Positions 56,126 through 64,000 of a stretch of DNA of 64,000 nt are shown here, piece by piece (position 1 is the stretch's first letter; each line of letters begins with the position of its first letter). Position numbers and translations under genes: made by a program. The notes below the pieces were generated by a model that worked only from the letters and a program-made list of their open reading frames with translations, had not been told where the DNA came from and ran no database searches. Origin of the DNA: an uncultured Pseudophaeobacter sp. (lineage in GTDB: Bacteria; Pseudomonadota; Alphaproteobacteria; Rhodobacterales; Rhodobacteraceae); assembly GCA_905479575.1 (NCBI GenBank), contig CAJQNB010000035.1, positions 1 through 64,000 of the forward strand, read 5' to 3'.

Positions 56126-56150
56126 GTGAAAAAAGGTTTGAAAATTTCAC
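56126..56150. promoter_or_regulatory. Palindromic operator, distal copy
   Basis: The 25-base palindrome GTGAAAAAA-N6-AAAATTTCAC (half-sites GTGAAA and TTTCAC 13 bases apart) has core GGTTTG. It is one of two copies 39 bases apart, centre to centre, ahead of the XRE-cupin gene. Confidence 0.65.
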
Positions 56151-56164
56151 CGGATCGGCACATA

Positions 56165-56189
56165 GTGAAAAAACAGGTAAAAATTTCAC
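56165..56189. promoter_or_regulatory. Palindromic operator, proximal copy
   Basis: The second 25-base palindrome GTGAAAAAA-N6-AAAATTTCAC has core CAGGTA. The 19 non-core bases are identical to the distal copy. It ends 28 bases before the GTG start, so binding here should block or hinder the promoter of the regulator gene. Confidence 0.65.
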
Positions 56190-56217
56190 CAGCATTTTGC
56201 GGAGGGAGATCTCAGCC

Positions 56218-56787
56218 GTGACCAGTCAAGCCCCGCAACCGGCAACTTTGGGTGCAGATATTCGGGCCCTGCGCAAGGCACGCGGGCTGACGTTGACTGA
56301 TATCGCGGGAAAACTGGATAAATCTGTTGGTTGGCTGAGCCAGGTGGAGCGGGATCTGTCAGAGCCTTCGATTTCAGATCTGCGGCAACTTGCCAGTTGT
56401 CTATGCGTGCCAATGTCGATGCTTTTTGCCCATACGGACGCCCCGGCAAATGAACATGGCTATATTGTTCGGGCGGGATCACGGCGGCCCATGGGCTCGG
56501 GCGAGGAGGGGCTGATCGAAGAGCTGCTTTCGCCTGATCTGACCGATGATTTTGAAATGGTGCATTCTACGTTTCTGCCCCATTCCAAGATGCAGAAACC
56601 GGCAGACCGTCCAACCCAGGAGGTGGGCTATATGATCTCGGGGCGACTGGACCTTTTGATTGACCAAAAGCCCTTTACGGTTGGCCCTGGTGATAGCTTT
56701 CGCATCAAACATCAGCCCTACCAATGGGCCAACCCCTACGATGAGCCAGCCATTGCGGTCTGGGTTATCGCGCCGCCGGTCTATTGA
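56218..56787 (+). CDS. XRE-family transcriptional regulator with C-terminal cupin
   Basis: The 189-residue product (GTG start, N-terminus TSQAPQPATLG) has an XRE helix-turn-helix (about 12-70, with LTLTDIAGKLDKSVGWLSQV and SISDLRQLAS). A cupin domain follows (about 110-185, with HSKMQKPADRPTQEVGYMIS and VGPGDSFRI). Such proteins often sense a metabolite through the cupin and control adjacent genes. GGAGGGAG nine bases before the GTG sets the start; no ATG is suitably placed. Two matching palindromes precede it. It opens the cluster that continues with a LysE exporter, a GFA protein and the dimethylglycine dehydrogenase-like gene. Confidence 0.9.
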   Translation: MTSQAPQPATLGADIRALRKARGLTLTDIAGKLDKSVGWLSQVERDLSEPSISDLRQLASCLCVPMSMLFAHTDAPANEHGYIVRAGSRRPMGSGEEGLIEELLSPDLTDDFEMVHSTFLPHSKMQKPADRPTQEVGYMISGRLDLLIDQKPFTVGPGDSFRIKHQPYQWANPYDEPAIAVWVIAPPVY

Positions 56788-56790
56788 GTG

Positions 56791-57420
56791 ATGAGTTTTG
56801 AGGCCTGGACCATATTTGTAGTGTTCTGGGTGGTCTTTGTGACCACTCCGGGGCCAAATGCGGTAAATTGTATCAGCAATGGTATGAGTTTGCACTTTTC
56901 CAAGGCGATGCTTGGGGTCCTGGCGATCCTGACACAGGCGGTTTTGTTTCTGGTGCTCTCGGCACTGGGAGTGACGGCCCTGATTGCCGCATCACCAACC
57001 GGATTTTTTGTCGCCAAACTCGTAGGGGCGGCATTTTTGATCTTTTTGGGGCTGCGCAACTGGCGCAATGCCAGCACGCCCACCCCAGCGGTGGAGCGGC
57101 CTGCGCGCCATGTCTATCTGCATGCCCTGGCGGTGGCGGTGATCAACCCCAAAAGCGTCGCTGGCTATCTTGCGGCCTTTTCCCAATTTGTGCAGCCGGA
57201 TGTGCCGATCTGGCAGCAGATGGGGGTGATCATGCCCACAGCGCTGGTGCTGACCACGCTCAGCTATACTGGCTTTACCCTGTTGGGGATGATGATGGGC
57301 AAGGCGGCGCTGAAGGCGGTGTTTAACATCTGGATCCGCCGGGGGCTGGCCCTGTGTTTTATTATCTACGGTGTGCTTCTGGGCGCCAGCAGTATGCCGC
57401 AAGCGGAGGTGATGCGATGA
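56791..57420 (+). CDS. LysE/RhtB family exporter in the betaine-type cluster
   Basis: The 209-residue product has about six membrane helices and the family motifs VFVTTPGPNAVNCISNGM, GAAFLIFLGLRNWR and INPKSVAGYLAAFSQF. The ATG at 56791 is 3 bases from the regulator stop and one codon after a GTG. It is thus coupled to the regulator, and its stop overlaps the GFA gene start by ATGA. It may export an amino acid or a methylated amine derivative that accumulates during catabolism; the substrate is an inference from context. Confidence 0.88.
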   Translation: MSFEAWTIFVVFWVVFVTTPGPNAVNCISNGMSLHFSKAMLGVLAILTQAVLFLVLSALGVTALIAASPTGFFVAKLVGAAFLIFLGLRNWRNASTPTPAVERPARHVYLHALAVAVINPKSVAGYLAAFSQFVQPDVPIWQQMGVIMPTALVLTTLSYTGFTLLGMMMGKAALKAVFNIWIRRGLALCFIIYGVLLGASSMPQAEVMR

Positions 57421-57800
57421 CGGATCATGTGATCAGGGGATCCTGCCTGTGCGGCGATATCCGGTTTGAGACTGCGGCGGAGCCACAGGGGGCCTCGATG
57501 TGCCATTGCGGCCAGTGTCGCAAGCAATCCGGCGGCATCTGGTCTTCGGCCTATGTGAAGGACAGCGCGCTGACCATTTCTGGCCCTGTGCGCTGGTTTG
57601 AGGCCAGCCCACAGGCCAAACGGGGCTTTTGTGGGCGCTGTGGGTCCTCCCTGTTCTGGAAGGCCCATGACGAGGACACCACAAGTTTTGCCCTTGGCGC
57701 TGTTGCGGCGCCCACGGGGCTGAGGATCGAGAAACATATCTTTGTGCGTGACAAGGGCGATTTCTATGAGATCGCCGATGGTGTTTTGCAAAAAGACTAA
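57417..57800 (+). CDS. GFA-family protein (glutathione-dependent formaldehyde-activating type)
   Basis: The 127-residue product has the GFA zinc-binding pattern: Cys10 and Cys12 in GSCLCGD, Cys29, Cys31 and Cys34 in MCHCGQCRKQ, and Cys72 and Cys75 in GFCGRCGSS. The founding member, Gfa, was reported to speed formaldehyde-glutathione adduct formation, but many family members have other or unknown roles. It overlaps the exporter gene by ATGA and precedes a dehydrogenase that can release formaldehyde, so detoxification is a plausible role. Confidence 0.87.
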   Translation: MTDHVIRGSCLCGDIRFETAAEPQGASMCHCGQCRKQSGGIWSSAYVKDSALTISGPVRWFEASPQAKRGFCGRCGSSLFWKAHDEDTTSFALGAVAAPTGLRIEKHIFVRDKGDFYEIADGVLQKD

Positions 57801-57815
57801 GGCCGGGGAGCAAAC

Positions 57816-60263
57816 ATGTCTGATTTTCCAACCAAGGCCCGTGTGGTCATTATCGGCGGCGGCGTGATTGGCGCCTCTGGTCTTTATCATCTGGCCAAGA
57901 AGGGCTGGAGCGATTGCGTGCTTTTGGAAAAGAACGAGCTGACGGCGGGCTCTACCTGGCATGCGGCGGGCAATGTGCCGACCTTTTCGACCTCGTGGTC
58001 GATCATGAACATGCAGCGCTATTCGACCGAGCTTTATGCCCGCCTTGGAGATGAGGTCGATTATCCGATGAACTATCACCAGACCGGGTCAATCCGTCTG
58101 GCGCATTCCAAGGAGCGGATGCAGGAGTTTGAGCGCGCCTGTTCCATGGGCCGTTATCAGGGCATCGAGATGGAGATCTGGACGCCCGAGCAGGCCAAAG
58201 AGCACTATCCGTTCCTGGAAACCCATGATCTGGAAGGGGTGCTGTGGGATCCAAGTGATGGCGACATCGACCCGGCGCAGGTGACCCAGGCCCTGGCCAA
58301 AGGCGCGCGCGACATGGGGGCTAAGATCATCCGCTTTTGTCCCGCCACTGGCGTCACCCAGAAGGCAGACAAAACCTGGATCGTTCATACCGAGAAGGGC
58401 GATATCGAATGTGACTATGTGGTCAATGCTGCGGGGTATTACGCCCAGCGCGTCGGCGAATTCTTCAAACCCTATGGTGGGCGCACAGTGCCGATGATGG
58501 TGATGTCGCACCAGTATCTGCTGACCGAGCAGATTGATGAGGTAGAGGCCCATGTCAAACAGACCGGTAAGAAGCTGCCGCTGATCCGCGATGTGGATGT
58601 GTCTTACTATCTGCGCCAGGAGAAGAACGGCTATAACCTTGGGCCCTATGAACCCAACTGCCGGGGTCATTGGATGACGGATGATGACCAGATGCCGGAG
58701 GATTTCTCCTTCCAGCTTTGGCAGGATGATCTGGACCGGATCGAGGATATCGTTACCGATGCCATGGCGCGGGTGCCGTTGATGGCAACCTCCGGGGTCT
58801 CCAGCGTTATCAATGGCCCGATCCCCTATGCGCCCGATGGCCTGCCGCTGCTTGGCCCAATGCCCGGTGTCGACAACGCCTTTGAGGCCTGCGTCTTTAC
58901 CTTTGGCATCGCCCAGGGCGGGGGCGCCGGCAAGGTTCTGGCGGAATGGATTGTCGATGGTCAGACCGAATGGGACATGTGGTCGGTCGATCCGCGCCGT
59001 TACACCGATTATACCGATCAGGACTATTGCGACCAGAAAGGCATGGAAGTTTACGGTAACGAATATGCCATGCACTTCCCCCACCACGAATGGCCTGCTG
59101 CCCGGGATAAAAAGGTCAGCCAGGTGCATGGGCACCTCAGGCAACTGGGCGGACAAATGGGCGCCTACAACGGTTGGGAACGGGTGAATTGGTTTGCCAA
59201 AGACGGGGATGATATCTCTGAGGCTGCTACCCATACCTGGGGTCGCTCCGGCCCCTGGCAGCAGCGCATCAAGGAAGAGTGCGAAGCGGTGCGGGACGGG
59301 GTTGGCGTCTTGGACCTGCCGGGCTTTTCGCGCTTTAATCTCGAAGGGGAGGGCGCGGCTGAGTTTCTGCGCGGTCTGGTCACCGGCGGGCTGCCCAAGG
59401 TGGGCCGGATGAACCTGGTCTATTTCTCCGACGATCGCGGCCGTATTCTGACGGAAATGTCCTGTCTGCGTCACGGCGAGGATCACTTTACCATGATCAC
59501 CGCAGGATCGGCCCAGTGGCACGATTTTGATGTGCTGAAAAAGGCGCTGCCGACCGGGCTGACGCTGAGCGACCGCACCACCGAATTTGCCACTATGATC
59601 GTCACCGGGCCAAAATCACGCGACCTGTTTGCCGATATCTCTGACGCCGATCTGTCCCTTGGTTGGTTGACCCACCAGACGGCCACGGTTGCAGGTCAGC
59701 CGGCCCTTTTGGCGCGGGTGTCCTATGCGGGTGAGCTGGGCTGGGAGGTGCATTGCGCCAATGCCGATCAGGCGGCGATCTATGATGCGCTGCTGACAGG
59801 CGGTGCCAAACCCTTTGGCATGTATGCGCTGAACGCCCTGCGGATCGAAAAGGGCTACCGCAGCTGGAAAGGCGATCTGTCCACCGATTACACCCTGCTC
59901 GAAGGGGGCTTGGGGCGTTTTGTCAAACTCGACAAGCCACAGGAGTTCCCCGGCAAGGCGGCGATCCGCAGTGAGCTGCAGCAGGGACCAAAAAAGGTCT
60001 TTGTGACGCTGATTGTGGAGGCAGGCGAGGCTGATGCACCCTATATGTCCTGTATCTGGAAAGATGGGGAAATTGTCGGAGAGACCACCAGTGGCGATTA
60101 TGGCTACCGCGTGGATGCCTCGATCGCGCTGGGCATGCTGCGCCGTGACCTGGCCCTGCCGGGCACCGAGGTCGAGGTCGAAATCTACGGCGAGAAATGC
60201 CGCGCCATTGTTCAGGAAGATCAGCCCCTGTGGGATCCCACTAACGCTCGCCTGCGTGCCTGA
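57816..60263 (+). CDS. FAD-dependent dimethylglycine/sarcosine dehydrogenase-like protein with GcvT domain
   Basis: The 815-residue product is a two-part enzyme. The FAD domain (about 1-390) has VIIGGGVIGASGLYHLA and the STWHAAGNVPTF motif, whose His49 matches the covalent flavin site of dimethylglycine and sarcosine dehydrogenases. The second part (about 430-815) is a GcvT-type domain that passes one-carbon units to tetrahydrofolate. The family oxidatively removes N-methyl groups. Substrate choice between dimethylglycine, sarcosine and relatives is not readable here. It lies 15 bases after the GFA gene and upstream of a BHMT-like gene. Confidence 0.9.
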   Translation: MSDFPTKARVVIIGGGVIGASGLYHLAKKGWSDCVLLEKNELTAGSTWHAAGNVPTFSTSWSIMNMQRYSTELYARLGDEVDYPMNYHQTGSIRLAHSKERMQEFERACSMGRYQGIEMEIWTPEQAKEHYPFLETHDLEGVLWDPSDGDIDPAQVTQALAKGARDMGAKIIRFCPATGVTQKADKTWIVHTEKGDIECDYVVNAAGYYAQRVGEFFKPYGGRTVPMMVMSHQYLLTEQIDEVEAHVKQTGKKLPLIRDVDVSYYLRQEKNGYNLGPYEPNCRGHWMTDDDQMPEDFSFQLWQDDLDRIEDIVTDAMARVPLMATSGVSSVINGPIPYAPDGLPLLGPMPGVDNAFEACVFTFGIAQGGGAGKVLAEWIVDGQTEWDMWSVDPRRYTDYTDQDYCDQKGMEVYGNEYAMHFPHHEWPAARDKKVSQVHGHLRQLGGQMGAYNGWERVNWFAKDGDDISEAATHTWGRSGPWQQRIKEECEAVRDGVGVLDLPGFSRFNLEGEGAAEFLRGLVTGGLPKVGRMNLVYFSDDRGRILTEMSCLRHGEDHFTMITAGSAQWHDFDVLKKALPTGLTLSDRTTEFATMIVTGPKSRDLFADISDADLSLGWLTHQTATVAGQPALLARVSYAGELGWEVHCANADQAAIYDALLTGGAKPFGMYALNALRIEKGYRSWKGDLSTDYTLLEGGLGRFVKLDKPQEFPGKAAIRSELQQGPKKVFVTLIVEAGEADAPYMSCIWKDGEIVGETTSGDYGYRVDASIALGMLRRDLALPGTEVEVEIYGEKCRAIVQEDQPLWDPTNARLRA

Positions 60264-60340
60264 TAGGGAATACTGCCGTACAAAAGACCAAAATAATGGG
60301 GCGGCAGGCTGGTCCTGGTGCCATAAAAGAGAAGACGCTT

Positions 60341-61234
60341 ATGCAGATCACCTTGTTGGATGGCTCGGTTGGCCAGGAAGTTGTCAAACGGTCCGGGGAG
60401 CGGCCAACGCCGCTTTGGTCGGCTTCGGTGATGATGGATCAGCCGGATTTGGTCGGCGCGGTTCATGGTGACTATTTTGCTGCCGGGGCCACCATTGCCA
60501 CCACCAATACCTATACGGTGCACCGGGATCGTCTGCTGCGCGCTGGGCTGGAAGACCGCTTTGAAACCTTGCTGGACATTGCCATGGCACAGGCCAAGGC
60601 CGCACGGGATGCCCATGGGGGTGGACGCATCGCCGCTGCGTTGGGGCCGCTTGGGGCCAGCTATCGGCCTGATCTGAACATCCCGCTGCAAGAGGCAGCG
60701 CGGCTGTTTGCGGAACTGGTGCGCCTGACGGAGGACACGGCTGATCTGTTCCTGATCGAAACGGCCTCGTCACTGGCGCAGGCGCGCGGCGCCCTAATGG
60801 GCTGTTGCGCAACCTCCAAGCCGGTCTGGCTGGCGGTCTCGGTGAAGGACGATGACGGCAGCCGCCTGCGCTCGGGTGAGCCCTTGTTGGACCTGGCGCC
60901 GGTGCTTGCAGAATTCCAACCCGCCGCCGTTTTGATCAACTGCTCCCGCCCCGAGGTGATTGGCGCCGGGCTGGAGATCCTCCAACGCTTTGACCGCCCC
61001 TTTGGGGCCTATGCCAATGGCTTTACCGGCATCACCGACGGTTTCCTGCAAGAGGCGCCTACGGTGGACGCGTTGCAGCAGCGGCAGGATCTGGGGCCGG
61101 CTGAATACGCGCAGTTTGTGATGGGTTGGGTGGCCATGGGCGCCACGATTGTGGGCGGCTGCTGCGAGGTTGGCCCCGGCCATATTGCCGAGCTGGCCCA
61201 CCAGCTGCGCGCGGCCGGACACGAGATCATCTAA
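60341..61234 (+). CDS. Homocysteine S-methyltransferase family protein (betaine-homocysteine type)
   Basis: The 297-residue product is a zinc-dependent methyltransferase with Cys201 (LINCSRPEV) and Cys274-Cys275 (VGGCCEVGPGH) as metal ligands, and the GDYFAAGATIATTNTYT segment near the N-terminus. It would move a methyl group from betaine or another donor to homocysteine, giving methionine. Its place after the FAD-GcvT gene and before a GlxA/AraC regulator supports a betaine donor, since the product dimethylglycine would be the dehydrogenase substrate. Start MQITLLDG is chosen over a longer frame by 15 residues. Confidence 0.88.
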   Translation: MQITLLDGSVGQEVVKRSGERPTPLWSASVMMDQPDLVGAVHGDYFAAGATIATTNTYTVHRDRLLRAGLEDRFETLLDIAMAQAKAARDAHGGGRIAAALGPLGASYRPDLNIPLQEAARLFAELVRLTEDTADLFLIETASSLAQARGALMGCCATSKPVWLAVSVKDDDGSRLRSGEPLLDLAPVLAEFQPAAVLINCSRPEVIGAGLEILQRFDRPFGAYANGFTGITDGFLQEAPTVDALQQRQDLGPAEYAQFVMGWVAMGATIVGGCCEVGPGHIAELAHQLRAAGHEII

Positions 61235-61264
61235 CCTGAGATCTGCAAACGGGGGAGGCGTGAC

Positions 61265-62272
61265 ATGACACAGCAAAAGGCGACAGGCGCTCCGACCTCC
61301 CCGCCGCGCGTCTGGACGGTGGATATTCTGCTGGCCGAGGGCTTTGTGCTGACAGAACTGTCCGCCGTGGCAGAGACCCTGCGCATCGCCAACCGGGTGT
61401 TGGCGCAACCGCCGTTTCGGATCTGCTTTCGCTCGGCTCAGGGCGGGCAGCTGTCCTGTCGGGCGGGGCTGCTGGTCGATACCGATCCATATATTGATCG
61501 CCCCGACGCGGATTTTGCCTTTGTTCTGGGCAATACCGACCCGGACCACCCGGCGCTGTCCCTGGGGCGAGTGCTGAAACGATACACCAGCCGGGGGGCG
61601 CGGGTCTTTTTGTTGGCAGAGGCCGCCGCGCGCTATCTCAAAGATCAAGGCAGGGGCGGGGCCACCCATTGGGAAAATGCCGCGCTGCTGCGCGAACGTC
61701 AGGGCCTGTTCGAGGCCAGCCACGCGCTGGCCAGCGAGGATGGCCCAATCATCACCTGTGCCGGAATGGGGGCCACCACTGATATCGTGCTGGCCTTGAT
61801 TGGGCGGCTCACCTCGGCGGCCGCACAGGTCAGCGTCGCCAATATCATGCTGCATGAACAGGTGCGGGACTATTCCTCCTTGCAGCCATTCTCTGGGGCC
61901 AGACCGACGATCACTGGCGACCGGGATCTGGACCATGCTATCCGTCTGATGCAGGCCAATATCGAAGAGCCACTGCCCATTGGTGAGATCGTGGCGGAGC
62001 TGGGGGTTTCGACCCGATCGCTGGAGCGCAAGTTCAGGACCTATCTGGCCACCACCCCCAATGGGTTCTACCGGGAAATGCGACTGAACAAGGCCAATAA
62101 CCTGCTGCTGAACACCACCATGAGCGTGCGCGAAATTGGCCTCGCCTGTGGGTTTCAGAACGGATTTTCCACCCTGTACAAATCGGTCTTTGGAATCACC
62201 CCCTTTGCGCTGCGCAAGCGTCGCCGCCTGGGGGCAGATCAGTCGCCGGATTTTCAAAACGTCGGAGAATAG
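61265..62272 (+). CDS. GlxA-type AraC family transcriptional regulator
   Basis: The 335-residue product has an N-terminal class-I amidotransferase-like domain (about 15-190; VDILLAEGFVLTELSAVAET, TCAGMGATTDIVLAL). The nucleophile Cys position is an ordinary sensing residue and not proven catalytic. An AraC/XylS DNA-binding domain (about 225-320) carries two helix-turn-helix segments: IGEIVAELGVSTRSLERKFR and MSVREIGLACGFQNGFSTLY. The type includes GbdR, which controls glycine betaine catabolism in Pseudomonas. It is flanked by the BHMT-like and second FAD-GcvT genes, so it probably governs them. Confidence 0.9.
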   Translation: MTQQKATGAPTSPPRVWTVDILLAEGFVLTELSAVAETLRIANRVLAQPPFRICFRSAQGGQLSCRAGLLVDTDPYIDRPDADFAFVLGNTDPDHPALSLGRVLKRYTSRGARVFLLAEAAARYLKDQGRGGATHWENAALLRERQGLFEASHALASEDGPIITCAGMGATTDIVLALIGRLTSAAAQVSVANIMLHEQVRDYSSLQPFSGARPTITGDRDLDHAIRLMQANIEEPLPIGEIVAELGVSTRSLERKFRTYLATTPNGFYREMRLNKANNLLLNTTMSVREIGLACGFQNGFSTLYKSVFGITPFALRKRRRLGADQSPDFQNVGE

Positions 62273-62358
62273 CCCTGGGTAACTGGCGCTTTTGGCACCT
62301 TTTGTGACGCCTGCCTGTGATAATCTGAGTGGAATTCAGGTTCTTTCGGAGTGCTGAC

Positions 62359-64000
62359 ATGAGTGAACTTCCAACTCAGGCCCGTGTGGTCATTATCGGG
62401 GGCGGCGTTATTGGCTGCTCGGTTGCCTATCATCTGACCAAGCTGGGCTGGACGGATGTGGTGCTGCTGGAGCGCAAGCAGCTCACCTCGGGGACCACCT
62501 GGCATGCTGCCGGTCTGATTGCCCAGCTGCGTGCCACCGCCAATATGACCAAATTGGCCAAATACTCCCAAGAGCTCTATGGCGGGCTGGAACAGGAAAC
62601 CGGTGTCGCCACCGGCTTTAAACGCTGTGGGTCGATCACTGTTGCTCTGACCGAAGAACGCCGCGAAGAAATCTTCCGCCAGGCCGGCATGGCGCGGGCC
62701 TTTGGCGTTGATGTGGAAGAAATCTCACCTCAGGAGGTGAAGGCAAAATATGAACACCTGAACATTGGTGACGTAAAGGCCGGTGTCTGGCTGCCCAGGG
62801 ATGGTCAGGGTGATCCGGGCAATATCGCCCTGGCGCTGGCCAAGGGGGCGCGTCAGCGTGGCGCCCTGATCAAGGAACGCACCAAGGTCACTGGCCTGTC
62901 AAAGACTGGCCGCCGGGTGACCGGGGTTGACTGGATCAGCGATGATGGGGCGAGCCAGGGTCATATCGCCGCCGATATGGTGGTGAACTGTGCTGGCATG
63001 TGGGGCCACGAGGTCGGCCGCATGGCGGGGGTGAATGTGCCGCTGCATGCCTGCGAACACTTCTATATCGTCACCGAGGCCATCAAGGGCCTGACCCAGC
63101 TGCCAGTGCTGCGGGTGCCGGATGAATGCGCCTATTACAAGGAAGACGCGGGCAAGATGCTGCTGGGCGCATTTGAACCCAATGCCAAACCCTGGGCGAT
63201 GTCGGGTATTCCCGACAGTTTTGAATTTGACCAGCTGCCGGAAGATTTTGACCATTTTGAACCCATCTTGGAAAACGCCTGCAATCGAATGCCGATGTTG
63301 GCCGAGGCCGGGATCCACACTTTCTTTAACGGGCCGGAGAGCTTTACCCCCGATGACGCCTATCATCTGGGCCTGGCGCCCGAGATGGACAATGTCTGGG
63401 TCGCGGCGGGTTTTAACTCCATTGGTATTCAATCCGCTGGCGGCGCTGGCATGGCGCTGGCGCAATGGATGGACGAGGGGCAGAAACCCTTTGATCTGGG
63501 CGATGTGGACATCTCGCGGATGCAGCCTTTTCAGGGCAACAAACATTACCTGTTTGAACGCTCCAAAGAGACCCTGGGACTGCTTTATGCAGATCACTTT
63601 CCCTATCGGCAAAAGGCCACCGCGCGGGGAGTGCGCCGCACACCGTTCCATCACCACCTGAAAGAACAAGGCGCGGTGATGGGTGAACTGGCCGGCTGGG
63701 AGCGCGCCAACTGGTTCGCCAATGCGGGCCAGACGGCGGAGTATGAGTACAGCTGGAAGCGGCAGAACTGGTTTGAAAACGCCGCAGCCGAACACCGCGC
63801 CGTGCGCGAAAACCTCGGCATGTATGACATGTCGTCGTTTGGTAAACTGCGCGTCGAAGGGCCTGATGCTGAGGTGTTCCTCAACCATGTGTGTGGCGCC
63901 AACCTGTCGGTGCCTGCGGGCAAGATTGTCTATACCCAATTCCTCAACACGCGGGGCGGCATCGAGGCCGACGTCACCGTCACCCGCCTTTCGGAAACCG
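62359..64000 (+). CDS. Second FAD-GcvT dehydrogenase-like protein, truncated by window end
   Basis: The first 547 residues are visible and the frame is open to the window edge. The N-terminus (VVIIGGGVIGCSVAYHLTK) and the flavin motif GTTWHAAGL (His49) match the enzyme at 57.8 kb. The start of the GcvT part is visible (MYDMSSFGKLRVEGPDAEVF). The two proteins are paralogues that differ in the substrate-facing stretch after the flavin motif, so they likely act on different N-methyl substrates, such as dimethylglycine and sarcosine. The gap to the upstream regulator gene is 86 bases. Confidence 0.88.
   Translation, partial: MSELPTQARVVIIGGGVIGCSVAYHLTKLGWTDVVLLERKQLTSGTTWHAAGLIAQLRATANMTKLAKYSQELYGGLEQETGVATGFKRCGSITVALTEERREEIFRQAGMARAFGVDVEEISPQEVKAKYEHLNIGDVKAGVWLPRDGQGDPGNIALALAKGARQRGALIKERTKVTGLSKTGRRVTGVDWISDDGASQGHIAADMVVNCAGMWGHEVGRMAGVNVPLHACEHFYIVTEAIKGLTQLPVLRVPDECAYYKEDAGKMLLGAFEPNAKPWAMSGIPDSFEFDQLPEDFDHFEPILENACNRMPMLAEAGIHTFFNGPESFTPDDAYHLGLAPEMDNVWVAAGFNSIGIQSAGGAGMALAQWMDEGQKPFDLGDVDISRMQPFQGNKHYLFERSKETLGLLYADHFPYRQKATARGVRRTPFHHHLKEQGAVMGELAGWERANWFANAGQTAEYEYSWKRQNWFENAAAEHRAVRENLGMYDMSSFGKLRVEGPDAEVFLNHVCGANLSVPAGKIVYTQFLNTRGGIEADVTVTRLSET

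Noticed and set aside
58089-59522. Reverse open frame of 477 codons opposite the FAD-GcvT gene
   Set aside because: The forward gene is complete with flavin and GcvT motifs, and the reverse frame is a compositional shadow.
60264-60340. Possible SAM-type riboswitch before the homocysteine methyltransferase gene
   Set aside because: CTGCCG/CGGCAG forms a long-range inverted repeat, but the segment is too short and lacks a recognisable aptamer core.
60794-62257. Reverse open frame of 487 codons spanning the homocysteine methyltransferase and GlxA regulator genes
   Set aside because: It is antisense to two genes with intact motifs; its sequence is Gln/Gly/His-rich and unlike any family.
62899-63939. 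Reverse open frame of 346 codons opposite the last gene
   Set aside because: The forward frame is continuous and homologous to the enzyme at 57.8 kb; the reverse frame has no match.

Overview
The window looks like a chromosomal segment of an alphaproteobacterium of the Rhodobacterales, most likely the Roseobacter group. The evidence is a CcrM-type adenine methyltransferase with GANTC sites in its own promoter region, a Rhodobacter-type porin, DUF2125 and DUF3576 proteins, the gene order leuS-lptE-holA, the pairing rnhB-ccrM, and a large set of dimethylglycine/sarcosine-type dehydrogenases. GC content is high and genes are densely packed, with many 4-base ATGA stop/start overlaps. No plasmid, phage, transposase, CRISPR or integrase signature was seen, so this is mainly core genome with a few accessory patches.

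Layout. 1-3.3 kb: dapF, tRNA-Lys(UUU), an orphan periplasmic binding protein, a DEDDh exonuclease, and a gene-poor stretch with a possibly decayed reading frame. 3.3-14 kb: a fused two-component E1 dehydrogenase with a FabD-like partner, a DUF427-adenylate cyclase, a membrane protein with a C-terminal winged helix, two small secreted proteins, rnhB, ccrM and a membrane adenylate cyclase. Two structured intergenic regions (about 12.40-12.52 and 14.13-14.26 kb) may encode small RNAs. 14-22 kb: alkB, mutY, a DciA-type protein, a DsbA-like protein, then a reverse-strand envelope operon pmbA, cysQ-like, waaA-like, lpxK. 22-34 kb: DUF2125 protein, SDR and crotonase pair, flavoprotein, GST, holA-lptE-leuS, DUF3576 lipoprotein, porin, YggS. 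34-52 kb: L,D-transpeptidase-like gene with ribA, an OmpR-type regulator, xth, a thioredoxin-TPR/Lon-N/Trm112 operon, ubiH, amidase, aminotransferase, ftsK-lolA, LysE exporter, lytic transglycosylase, AEC carrier, hspQ and gamma-glutamyltransferase. 53-56 kb: an anti-sigma kinase/STAS pair, thiolase and free methionine sulfoxide reductase.

56-64 kb is the most coherent accessory block: an XRE-cupin regulator preceded by two matching 25-bp palindromes, a LysE-type exporter, a GFA-family protein, an FAD-GcvT dimethylglycine dehydrogenase-like enzyme, a betaine-homocysteine methyltransferase-like enzyme, a GlxA/AraC regulator, and a second FAD-GcvT enzyme cut by the window end. Together these fit catabolism of glycine betaine through dimethylglycine and sarcosine, with handling of the one-carbon units released.

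The least expected signals are non-coding. Four copies of a GC-rich intergenic element each end in a hairpin whose stem sequence differs while pairing is kept. A second short motif occurs twice in opposite orientation around the methionine sulfoxide reductase gene. The duplicated operator before the XRE-cupin gene is the third.
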